A program made the translations under genes and the position numbers. From an uncultured Clostridia bacterium (GTDB lineage Bacteria; Bacillota; Clostridia; Tissierellales; Peptoniphilaceae), in NCBI GenBank assembly GCA_945916025.1, contig CAMEGD010000050.1:1-9785 (forward strand): DNA of 9,785 nt. The letters run 5' to 3'. The notes under the pieces are model-generated. The model ran no database searches. It was not told the DNA's origin and saw only the letters and a program-made list of their open reading frames with translations. Positions 1-6,123 of the stretch are shown one piece after another (position 1 is the first letter of the stretch; the number at the start of each line of letters is the position of its first letter).

Positions 1-22
1 ATAATTTTAAAATAATATAAAA

Positions 23-49
23 TTGAATTCATTTAATCAAGTTTATAAA
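23..49 (+). promoter_or_regulatory. Weak candidate promoter upstream of pgi
   Basis: TTGAAT at 23-28 and TATAAA at 44-49 are separated by 15 bases, which is shorter than the usual 16-18. The region is so AT-rich that such matches arise easily. A pgi promoter may equally lie left of the window. Confidence 0.2.
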
Positions 50-98
50 AGATGAACCAATTGATGATGTTGCTATGGTATTAATGAATGTAAATTAG
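27..98 (+). other. 24-codon open stub ending in the pgi ribosome binding site (possible gene remnant)
   Basis: After in-frame stops at 18-20 and 24-26 the frame stays open to TAG at 96-98. The last 16 or so codons read like real protein (…KDEPIDDVAMVLMNVN), and base composition there is less AT-biased than in positions 1-50. There is no convincing start codon or ribosome binding site. The stop lies inside the AGGAGA that serves pgi, an arrangement typical of translationally coupled genes. The D-D-hydrophobic ending loosely recalls the C-termini of PP2C/SpoIIE-type phosphatases, but that is an impression from a very short string. It could be the eroded tail of an upstream gene, or chance. Confidence 0.2.
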
Positions 99-106
99 GA
101 GAACCT

Positions 107-1408
107 ATGACTTTAGTATTTAATTATGACAATTCTCTTGTAAACAAGGATGAAATTGAAGAAATAAGAAAACTTACAGAATGTGCCCACGAGGAAGTTT
201 TAGAAAAAGATGGGCCGGGAAGTGAATTTTTAGGATGGGTAGACCTTCCTGAAAATTTAGACGAAGAAGAATATGCAAGAATAAAAAAAGCAGCTGAAAA
301 GATAAAAAGCGATTCTGATGTATTAGTAGTAATTGGAATTGGTGGATCTTATCTTGGGGCAAAGGCGGCAATTTCTGCCCTTACTAATAACTTTTATAAC
401 GAAGTAGACAAGGATTTTAGAAAGACTCCAAAGATTTATTTCTTAGGACAAAATATTTCCCCATCATATATTACAGACCTAATAAATATTGTTAAGGACA
501 AGGATATATCAATAAATGTAATTTCTAAGTCTGGAACAACTACTGAACCAGCTATAGCCTTTAGAATTTTTAAAAACCTTCTTGAAGAAAAATATGGGGA
601 CAAGGCTAAAGAAAGAATTTATGTAACTACTGATAGAAATAAGGGAGCCTTAAAGGACTTATCCAACAAAGAGGGCTATGAAACCTTTGTAATTTCAGAT
701 GATATAGGTGGCAGGTATTCAGTACTAACACCTGTAGGACTACTTCCAATTGCAGCATGTGGAATAGATACTGACAAATTAATTGAGGGAGCTAAGGCTG
801 CTAAAATAAAGTATTCCAATAAAAACTTCTGGGAAAATGATGCCTGTATTTATGCTGCCCTTAGAAATATCCTATACAACAAGGGTAAGGATATAGAAAT
901 AATGGCAAATTATACCCCAGAATTAATATACCTTTCTGAATGGTGGAAACAACTATATGGAGAATCTGAAGGAAAGAACCATAAGGCAATATTTCCAGCA
1001 AGTGTTACCTTTACAACAGATCTTCACTCCATGGGACAATTAATTCAAGATGGAAAGAGAAATATCTTTGAAACTGTTTTAACTGTTAGAGAAAGTGAAA
1101 AAGACATTATCTTAAAGGCTCAAGATGAAGACCTAGATGGTCTAAACTACCTAGCTGGCAAGTCCTTAAGTGAAATTAATTATAAGGCCTTTGAAGGGAC
1201 TTTACTTGCCCATGTTGAAGGAGATGTTCCAAACTTAAATATCGAGATTGAAAAACTAAACCCATATAATATAGGTGCCCTATTTTATTTCTTTGAAATG
1301 GCCTGTGCTATTTCTGGATATTTATTAGGAGTTAACCCATTTAATCAACCGGGTGTTGAAAAATACAAGAAAAATATGTTTAGACTACTTGGAAAGCCAG
1401 GTTTTTAG
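107..1408 (+). CDS. pgi: Glucose-6-phosphate isomerase
   Basis: This cytosolic enzyme interconverts glucose-6-phosphate and fructose-6-phosphate, linking glycolysis, gluconeogenesis and the amino-sugar branch. At 433 residues it has the compact length usual in Gram-positive bacteria. Visible family motifs, in order: GIGGSYLG at 77-84; the sugar-phosphate-binding SKSGTTTE at 140-147; GGRYSVLTPVG at 201-211; ESEGK at 286-290 with the expected catalytic base Glu286; TTDLHSMGQ at 303-311 with His307; and the C-terminal signature FNQPGVEKYK at 412-421, which supplies the conserved Lys421. No key residue is missing. AGGAGA at 97-102 lies 4 bases before the ATG. The next gene follows after 46 bases without an obvious terminator, so the two are probably co-transcribed. 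Confidence 0.97.
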   Translation: MTLVFNYDNSLVNKDEIEEIRKLTECAHEEVLEKDGPGSEFLGWVDLPENLDEEEYARIKKAAEKIKSDSDVLVVIGIGGSYLGAKAAISALTNNFYNEVDKDFRKTPKIYFLGQNISPSYITDLINIVKDKDISINVISKSGTTTEPAIAFRIFKNLLEEKYGDKAKERIYVTTDRNKGALKDLSNKEGYETFVISDDIGGRYSVLTPVGLLPIAACGIDTDKLIEGAKAAKIKYSNKNFWENDACIYAALRNILYNKGKDIEIMANYTPELIYLSEWWKQLYGESEGKNHKAIFPASVTFTTDLHSMGQLIQDGKRNIFETVLTVRESEKDIILKAQDEDLDGLNYLAGKSLSEINYKAFEGTLLAHVEGDVPNLNIEIEKLNPYNIGALFYFFEMACAISGYLLGVNPFNQPGVEKYKKNMFRLLGKPGF

Positions 1409-1454
1409 AAGATTAGATAGCAGATGTATTTGAAATTAAAAAAGAGGTGGACTA

Positions 1455-1964
1455 ATGTTTGAAAAAGGAGATATGGTATTTTATAAGAATATAGGTGTGT
1501 GTGTAGTAGATGATATTACAAGCCTGCCTTTTGCTATGGATGTAGACCAAAAATACTATGTTATGAGAAGTCTTTACAAAAATGGAGTAAATTATGTTCC
1601 CCTAGATGGAGAATTAGAAAACATAAGAAACATTATTAGTAAAGAAGAAGCAGAAGGATTGATTAATAAAATACCAGAAATTGAAGCTCAAGCAATTTTA
1701 GACCTTCCAATTAAGGAACTTACAGATTTCTATGATGAAAAAATAAATTCTGGAGACCCTGAAAGTATCTTGGAGCTACTCTTATCAATTTCTAAGAAAA
1801 AAGACTACCTATTTGATGAAAAGAAAAAATTTGGAGCTATAGATGACAACTACCTAAAAAAGGCTACAGACATGCTTTCAGAAGAATTTGCTGCAGCCTT
1901 AGATATTGAAAAAGACCAAGTCTCTGACTATGTTGAAGACAAGGTGGGTTTTAGAATTAGCTAA
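1455..1964 (+). CDS. CarD-family transcriptional regulator (divergent)
   Basis: CarD/CdnL proteins bind the RNA polymerase beta subunit through an N-terminal Tudor-like domain and influence promoter opening. Residues 1 to about 60 fit that domain: a GDMVFYKNIGVCVVDDI opening, then YYVMRSLYKNGVNYVPLD at 34-51 and IRNIISKEEAEGLI at 57-70. Residues about 75-165 are predicted helical, and KKATDMLSEEFAAAL resembles the C-terminal helices of clostridial CarD-like proteins. The 169-residue length is normal. The protein contains no tryptophan, whereas canonical CarD carries a Trp in its C-terminal domain that wedges into promoter DNA, so its mode of action may differ. AGAGGTGG at 1443-1450 supports the start. 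The target genes cannot be told from the sequence. Confidence 0.85.
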   Translation: MFEKGDMVFYKNIGVCVVDDITSLPFAMDVDQKYYVMRSLYKNGVNYVPLDGELENIRNIISKEEAEGLINKIPEIEAQAILDLPIKELTDFYDEKINSGDPESILELLLSISKKKDYLFDEKKKFGAIDDNYLKKATDMLSEEFAAALDIEKDQVSDYVEDKVGFRIS

Positions 1965-2049
1965 ATTAGACTTAACAAGTCCTTTATACTTTGGCGAAAG
2001 ACCTTAGTTTAGAGGATTTTGTTGTTTTAAAGAATACATTTTGTAAAAT

Positions 2050-2077
2050 TTGTAATAAATAATAGAACTGTTATAAT
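2050..2077 (+). promoter_or_regulatory. Sigma-A-type promoter for the murB operon
   Basis: TTGTAA (2050-2055), a 16-base spacer and a perfect TATAAT (2072-2077) sit in the 119-140 base gap after the CarD-like gene. The expected transcription start, about 2083-2086, falls on or beside the first ATG at 2084. This is one reason to place the murB start at 2105. I see no clear intrinsic terminator in 1965-2049, so read-through from upstream is also possible. Confidence 0.6.
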
Positions 2078-2094
2078 TTAACTATGAAAAATAT

Positions 2095-2098
2095 GGAG
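2095..2098 (+). promoter_or_regulatory. Ribosome binding site that fixes the murB start
   Basis: GGAG lies 6 bases before ATG 2105. No Shine-Dalgarno-like sequence precedes the alternative in-frame ATGs at 2084 and 2093. Confidence 0.65.
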
Positions 2099-2104
2099 AA
2101 TATT

Positions 2105-3007
2105 ATGCTTATAGAAAAAATAAAAAACTTAGATATTGGAGAGGTCTTAGAAAATGAACCTATGAAAGGCCATACAACTTTTAGGGTTGGAGGTCCTGTT
2201 GATATCTTTATTAGACCAAAAGATGAAGAAAGCCTAATAATGCTTATGAAATTATTAAAGGAAGAAGGAGTTACTCCCTTTATTTTAGGCCAAGGTTCAA
2301 ACCTTTTAGTTTCCGATTCTGGCCTTAGGGGAGTAGTGATTTGTATCCACAAGGCCCTTACTGATATTTATTTAGATGGAGAAACCCTATATACAGGAGC
2401 AGGAAATTCAGTTCCAGATGTGGCTAAATATGCCCAAAGAAATTCCCTATCTAATATGGAAGAAGTTAGTGGAATACCAGGTTCCATTGGGGGAGCGGTA
2501 GTTATGAATGCTGGAGCCTATGGTGGAGAATTTAAGGATTTTGTAAAAAATGTAAAGGTCCTTACAAGGGACTTGGAAGTAAAGTACATTGACAATCAGG
2601 ACATGGACTTTAGGTACAGGGGAAGTGCTGTTTTAGACGAGGGCTATATTGTCCTAGGAGCAAATCTATCCCTAAGAAAAAGAGACCAAAAGGAAATTGA
2701 TGAATTAATGGCAGATTACACCAATAGGAGGGTTACGAAGCAACCATTAAACTACCCATCTGCAGGATCTACCTTTAAAAGACCAGAAGGATACTATGCT
2801 GCTGCTCTAATTGAAAGCTCAGGCTTAAAAGGCCTAGTACACAGGGGGGCCATGGTTTCTGACAAACACTCAGGTTTTGTTATTAACCATGACAATGCTA
2901 CCTACAAGGATGTAATTGAACTTATTCGACTAATACAAAAGGAAGTAAAAGATAAACACGGAATCTCATTAGAAACTGAGGTAAAAATTATCGGAGAAGA
3001 CAAATGA
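2105..3007 (+). CDS. murB: UDP-N-acetylenolpyruvoylglucosamine reductase
   Basis: MurB is a cytosolic FAD enzyme that uses NADPH to reduce UDP-GlcNAc-enolpyruvate to UDP-MurNAc, the second committed step of peptidoglycan precursor synthesis. With the start at ATG 2105 it has 300 residues, normal for the short Gram-positive type. Motifs in that numbering: TTFRVGG at 24-30 and LGQGSNLL at 61-68 in the FAD domain; GIPGSIGGAVVMNAGAYGGE at about 123-142; RYRGS at 170-174; PSAGSTFKRP at 218-227 with proton donor Ser222; and LETEV near the C-terminus with catalytic Glu292. The longer frame from ATG 2084 adds only seven residues, lacks a ribosome binding site and begins at the predicted transcription start. 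Its stop overlaps the next start by 4 bases (ATGA). Confidence 0.95.
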   Translation: MLIEKIKNLDIGEVLENEPMKGHTTFRVGGPVDIFIRPKDEESLIMLMKLLKEEGVTPFILGQGSNLLVSDSGLRGVVICIHKALTDIYLDGETLYTGAGNSVPDVAKYAQRNSLSNMEEVSGIPGSIGGAVVMNAGAYGGEFKDFVKNVKVLTRDLEVKYIDNQDMDFRYRGSAVLDEGYIVLGANLSLRKRDQKEIDELMADYTNRRVTKQPLNYPSAGSTFKRPEGYYAAALIESSGLKGLVHRGAMVSDKHSGFVINHDNATYKDVIELIRLIQKEVKDKHGISLETEVKIIGEDK

Positions 3008-3735
3008 GACTAATAGGTGATTACCACACCCATACAGTTTATTCTCACGGCAAGTCTACTGTCAGGGAAAATGTAATTGAGGCCATGAATAAGGGCTTAA
3101 AGACAATTGCAATAGCTGAACACGGTCCAGGTCATGTCTTTTATGGGGTTAGTTTTGATAACCTAATGAAAATAAAAAATGAGATTGAAGACTTAAGGGA
3201 AGAGTTTAAAGGCAAAATAGAAATATTAATGGGCCTTGAGGCTAATATTATGGACTTTAAGGGGAATTTGGATATTACCAAGGACCAGGCTAAGGAACTA
3301 GACTTTTTGGCTTGTGGCTACCACAACGGGATTATCCCAAAGGATGGCCTAGGAAAAATTTTATTTTCTCCCCTTAGGTATGCAAAAAAACTTTCTACTT
3401 CTTTAGAAAAGAAGATGATTGAGTATGCGACTGACTCTATGATAGAAGCAACTTATAAATATGATTTAAAATTTTTGACCCATCCAGGGGCTAAATTTTA
3501 TGTAGATGCCAATAGACTGGCAAAGGATATGAATAAAAATACAATGCTTGAAATTAACAACAAGCATGGATATTTAGATGTAGACCAACTAAGACTTGTA
3601 AAGGATGCAGATATAAAGTTTATTATAAATTCTGATGCCCATAAGCAAGAAAATGTAGGAAATGTTTCTAAGGCCCTAGACAGGATAGTGGAAGCAGGTT
3701 TTGATATAAGTAAGGTGGTTAATCTTGAATACTAA
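3004..3735 (+). CDS. PHP-domain metal-dependent phosphoesterase family protein
   Basis: The 243-residue protein has the PHP fold signature of a metal-dependent hydrolase, the family that includes histidinol phosphatases, YcdX-like phosphatases and polymerase-associated domains. Likely metal ligands: DYHTH at 6-10 plus His15, EH at 39-40, Glu79 in GLEAN, His107 in GYH, His160 in THPG, and NSDAH at 209-213. All four classical PHP motifs are present, so it should be catalytically competent, probably on a phosphate ester. Its substrate cannot be read from sequence. It overlaps murB by 4 bases, with GGAG at 2993-2996 as ribosome binding site, and overlaps rapZ by 11 bases, so it is firmly within this operon. 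It is not next to his genes, which argues against a histidine-pathway role. Confidence 0.85.
   Translation: MRLIGDYHTHTVYSHGKSTVRENVIEAMNKGLKTIAIAEHGPGHVFYGVSFDNLMKIKNEIEDLREEFKGKIEILMGLEANIMDFKGNLDITKDQAKELDFLACGYHNGIIPKDGLGKILFSPLRYAKKLSTSLEKKMIEYATDSMIEATYKYDLKFLTHPGAKFYVDANRLAKDMNKNTMLEINNKHGYLDVDQLRLVKDADIKFIINSDAHKQENVGNVSKALDRIVEAGFDISKVVNLEY
3712..3718 (+). promoter_or_regulatory. Ribosome binding site for the TTG-started rapZ
   Basis: AAGGTGG lies 6 bases before TTG 3725, inside the 3' end of the PHP gene. The strength and spacing of this site are the main reason to accept a TTG start. Confidence 0.7.
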
Positions 3736-4588
3736 AAAAGAACTATTGATAATTACTGGTATAAGTGGAGCTGGAAAGTCTACAGCTTTAAATGCAGTGG
3801 AAGACTTAGGTTACTACTGTATGGACAATATCCCTCCTCAACTTTTTACTACCTTTGTAGAGCTTTACTTTGAAAAGGGTGAAAGGGCAACTAAAATAGC
3901 TGCAGTTCTAGATATTAGGACTAGGGAGTTTTTAGATGGAATTTTCAATGAGCTTGAAAGAGTTGAAAAACTAGGTATTGATTACAAGCTTTTATTTTTA
4001 GATGCAACTGATGCAACTGTAATAAAAAGATACAAGGAACTTAGAAGACCTCATCCCCTTGCTCCTGATGGAAATATTTTGGAAGGTCTATTGGAAGAAA
4101 GGGAAAAGTTACAGGAATTAAAGGAAAAAAGTGACTATATATTAGACACCACAAGACTAAATACCTATAAACTTAGAAGAGAAATTATTAGAATTTTAGA
4201 AAAAGAAAACAGCTCAAAAATGCAGATTTCAATTGTCTCCTTTGGTTTTAAAAATGGAATCCTATTAGATGGAGACTTTATTTTTGATGTAAGGTTTATA
4301 GAAAATCCTTACTATGTTGAAGGACTAAGGGAAAAAACTGGCCAGGATCAAGAGGTTATAGATTTTGTTTTTAATCAAAGTTCCACAAGGGAATTTGTAG
4401 ACAAAATTGAAGAGATGATTAGATTTGTGGTGCCTAAGTACACAGAAGAGGGAAAACTTCAGATTACTGTTGGCATTGGGTGTACAGGTGGAAAACACAG
4501 GTCAGTTTCTATTTCTGAAGAACTTAAAAAAAGACTTGAAAGTAAGGACTTAAGAATTATAGTAGACCATAGAGATATAAAAAGGTGA
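3725..4588 (+). CDS. rapZ: RapZ/YvcJ family nucleotide-binding protein
   Basis: RapZ-family proteins have an N-terminal P-loop NTPase domain and a C-terminal domain which, in Escherichia coli, binds glucosamine-6-phosphate and small RNAs that control glmS. The Bacillus homologue YvcJ hydrolyses nucleotides. Here residues 12-20 form the Walker A GISGAGKST. DNIPPQL (34-40), VLDIRTRE (61-68), the FLDATD strand (91-96) and RRPHPL (107-112) follow. The C-terminal half carries FDVRFIENPYY (187-197) and IGCTGGKHRSV (251-261). The 287-residue length is typical and nothing essential is missing. The start is TTG with a good ribosome binding site, overlapping the PHP gene by 11 bases. yvcK follows after 5 bases. 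The RNA role is established only in enterobacteria, so it is an inference here. Confidence 0.95.
   Translation: MNTKKELLIITGISGAGKSTALNAVEDLGYYCMDNIPPQLFTTFVELYFEKGERATKIAAVLDIRTREFLDGIFNELERVEKLGIDYKLLFLDATDATVIKRYKELRRPHPLAPDGNILEGLLEEREKLQELKEKSDYILDTTRLNTYKLRREIIRILEKENSSKMQISIVSFGFKNGILLDGDFIFDVRFIENPYYVEGLREKTGQDQEVIDFVFNQSSTREFVDKIEEMIRFVVPKYTEEGKLQITVGIGCTGGKHRSVSISEELKKRLESKDLRIIVDHRDIKR
4581..4587 (+). promoter_or_regulatory. Ribosome binding site that fixes the yvcK start
   Basis: AAAGGTG lies 6 bases before ATG 4594. An in-frame GTG at 4585 is itself part of this site and has no Shine-Dalgarno sequence of its own, so 4594 is preferred. Confidence 0.7.
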
Positions 4589-4593
4589 AAAAT

Positions 4594-5568
4594 ATGGAAG
4601 AAAAAAACATTGTGGTATTAGGGGGAGGGACTGGACTGTCAGTTCTTTTAGGTGGCCTTAAAAAATATGCCAAAAACATTACTGCCATCGTAACTGTTGC
4701 AGATGATGGAGGAGGTTCTGGAAAATTAAGAAAGGACCTAGGTATGCTTCCACCAGGTGATATAAGGGCTTGTTTACTTGCCCTATCAAATACCCAAGAA
4801 CAAATGGAAAAACTTTTTTCTTTTAGGTTCTCTAATGGAGAGCTTAAGGGCCAAACCTTTGGAAACTTATTTTTAGCAGCAATGAATGAAATATACCAAG
4901 ACTTTGGAGTTGCTGTAAAGGAATCATCTAAGATTCTAAATATTACAGGAAATGTCTTTCCAGTTACATTAGATGAAATGGACTTAGTTGCAGAACTTGA
5001 AAATGGCAAGAAATTCCTTGGAGAATCGGCTATACCTATTTTTTCGAAAAAAGAAAAATCTAAAATTAAGAAAATGAGTTTAGAAAATAGTAAGGTTAAT
5101 ATTTTAGGAGACTGTCTAGATGCCATAGAACAAGCTGACTTAATTGTTCTTGGCCCAGGGTCCTTGTATACATCAGTAGTACCAAACTTACTAATAAATA
5201 AGATGGTAGATGCTATTGTGGAGTCTAAGGCTAAGACTGTTTATATTTGTAACGTTATGACCCAGTCAGGAGAAACTGATGATTATGGCGTATACGACCA
5301 CCTCAGGGGGATTTTGAATCATGGAAAAGATGGGATGGTGGATTACTGTATAGCAAATACCAGAAAACTTGACCAAGTATTTTTAAAATCATATAAAATT
5401 GAAGACTCAATCCAAGTTTTGCCAAGTCAAAGGGACGAAGAGGAACTTGAGAACTTAGGGGTAAAACTAATTAAGGGGGACTATATAGATACAAAGGAAG
5501 GCTATATTAGAAGTGATTCTGAGGAGCTTTCTAAGACCCTTATTAAACTATTAAATGGCGATATATAG
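4594..5568 (+). CDS. yvcK: YvcK/GlmR family (CofD-like) regulator
   Basis: YvcK proteins share the CofD transferase-like fold. In Bacillus subtilis and relatives the protein binds UDP-GlcNAc, is needed for normal growth and shape on gluconeogenic carbon, and (as GlmR) stimulates GlmS. The 324-residue protein starts with a nucleotide-binding GGGTGLS at 10-16. DDGGGSGKLR follows at 37-46, where Bacillus has DDGGSSG, then PPGDIR at 53-58, GNLFLAAM, GPGSLYTS at 187-194 and NVMTQSGETDDY at 220-231. It is complete and cytosolic, with no membrane segment. It sits 5 bases after rapZ, the conserved pairing. A 90-base gap with an inverted repeat and a probable promoter follows, so this may be the last gene of the murB transcript or be followed by partial read-through. 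Confidence 0.93.
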   Translation: MEEKNIVVLGGGTGLSVLLGGLKKYAKNITAIVTVADDGGGSGKLRKDLGMLPPGDIRACLLALSNTQEQMEKLFSFRFSNGELKGQTFGNLFLAAMNEIYQDFGVAVKESSKILNITGNVFPVTLDEMDLVAELENGKKFLGESAIPIFSKKEKSKIKKMSLENSKVNILGDCLDAIEQADLIVLGPGSLYTSVVPNLLINKMVDAIVESKAKTVYICNVMTQSGETDDYGVYDHLRGILNHGKDGMVDYCIANTRKLDQVFLKSYKIEDSIQVLPSQRDEEELENLGVKLIKGDYIDTKEGYIRSDSEELSKTLIKLLNGDI

Positions 5569-5571
5569 CGA

Positions 5572-5598
5572 ATTGCAACCTGAGAAAACGGTTGCAAT
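5572..5598. repeat. Perfect 9-bp inverted repeat (hairpin or operator)
   Basis: ATTGCAACC (5572-5580) and GGTTGCAAT (5590-5598) are exact complements separated by 9 bases. As RNA this is a stable stem just after the yvcK stop. It is followed by AAAATTTTATT rather than a clean T run, so it is a poor intrinsic terminator. The right arm contains the likely -35 of the next promoter, so it could instead be a binding site for a dimeric regulator. Both readings are inference; the repeat itself is plain in the sequence. Confidence 0.75.
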
Positions 5599-5620
5599 AA
5601 AATTTTATTAATGTTAATAT
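5592..5620 (+). promoter_or_regulatory. Probable extended -10 promoter for Nudix-whiA-HPr
   Basis: TTGCAA (5592-5597), a 17-base spacer and TAATAT (5615-5620) preceded by TG at 5612-5613 form an extended -10 promoter. An overlapping TATAAT at 5618-5623 has a 20-base spacing from the same -35 and is less likely. The AT-richness of the region limits certainty. Confidence 0.5.
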
Positions 5621-5658
5621 AATATATATATTTCTGTAAATAAATTGGAGTTGGAAAG

Positions 5659-6123
5659 ATGAAAGAAACTAGTGCTGGAGGTGTAGTATTTAATTCTGAC
5701 AAAATCTTGCTACTTAGAAAATTTAGTGGAGGCTGGGTACTTCCAAAGGGACACGTAAAAAAAGGCGAAACTTTTTCGGAAACTGCCTTAAGGGAAGTCC
5801 AAGAGGAAAGTGGAATAAAGGCTGAATTAGGCGAGTATATTGATTCTATAGAGTATCAATATTATAATTTCAGGAAAATGAAAAAGTCTAGTAAGGTTGT
5901 CCATTGGTTTACAATGTATTCAGATGACATGGATTTTATGCCCTTACAAAAGGAAGGGTTTAACGAAGCTAGGTATGTGGATTTAAAGAAGGCATTAAAT
6001 ATATTAATACACAAAAACGAAAAGATGATTATTAAAAAAGCCGTAGAAATTAAAAACAAGAGTAGGGATGAAAGTGAGCTTCTCAAATATACTAAAAAAC
6101 GAAGCAGCCAGAGTACACCTTGA
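5659..6123 (+). CDS. Nudix hydrolase
   Basis: Nudix enzymes hydrolyse nucleoside diphosphates linked to another moiety. Residues 31-53 match the Nudix box GX5EX7REUXEEXGU exactly: Gly31, Glu37, Arg45-Glu46, Glu49-Glu50 and Gly52-Ile53. The SAGGVVF opening, W-V-LPKGH before the box and the later KVVHWF and EGF-EARYV segments resemble diadenosine-polyphosphate or 8-oxo-dGTP type members, but the substrate is not determined. TTGGAG at 5645-5650 precedes the ATG by 8 bases. The last 16 residues are encoded inside whiA in another frame and lie beyond the Nudix fold, so they are probably dispensable. Bacillus subtilis has a Nudix gene (yvcI) in the same cluster but before yvcJ; here it sits between yvcK and whiA. 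Confidence 0.9.
   Translation: MKETSAGGVVFNSDKILLLRKFSGGWVLPKGHVKKGETFSETALREVQEESGIKAELGEYIDSIEYQYYNFRKMKKSSKVVHWFTMYSDDMDFMPLQKEGFNEARYVDLKKALNILIHKNEKMIIKKAVEIKNKSRDESELLKYTKKRSSQSTP
6064..6067 (+). promoter_or_regulatory. Weak ribosome binding site that suggests a GTG start for whiA
   Basis: AGGG lies 6 bases before GTG 6074 but directly abuts ATG 6068. Spacing therefore favours the GTG. Its location inside the Nudix gene suggests translational coupling. Confidence 0.5.

Noticed and set aside
1965..2049. Possible terminator after the CarD-like gene
   Set aside because: Only 4-base stems such as CTTT-GGCG-AAAG and scattered T runs are present. No stable stem is directly followed by a T tract.
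2085..4598. Shared 13-mer TGAAAAATATGGA at 2085-2097 and 4586-4598
   Set aside because: Both copies are AT-rich translation-start regions. One short match in AT-rich sequence is expected by chance and does not make a repeat family.
4557..5126. 189-codon open frame on the minus strand opposite yvcK
   Set aside because: It lies wholly opposite strong coding sequence, its product is Ser/Phe/Leu/Pro-rich as expected from reversed AT-rich codons, it shows no recognisable motif, and no ribosome binding site fits. The same applies to the smaller minus-strand frames opposite pgi, murB, whiA and HPr.
5618..5623. TATAAT as the -10 of the Nudix promoter
   Set aside because: It is 20 bases from TTGCAA, too far, while TGTTAATAT just upstream has 17-base spacing and the extended TG. 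It was kept only as an alternative.
6068..6070. ATG at 6068 as the whiA start
   Set aside because: It directly abuts the AGGG ribosome binding site and adds two residues before the conserved MSF opening; GTG 6074 fits spacing and family N-terminus better.
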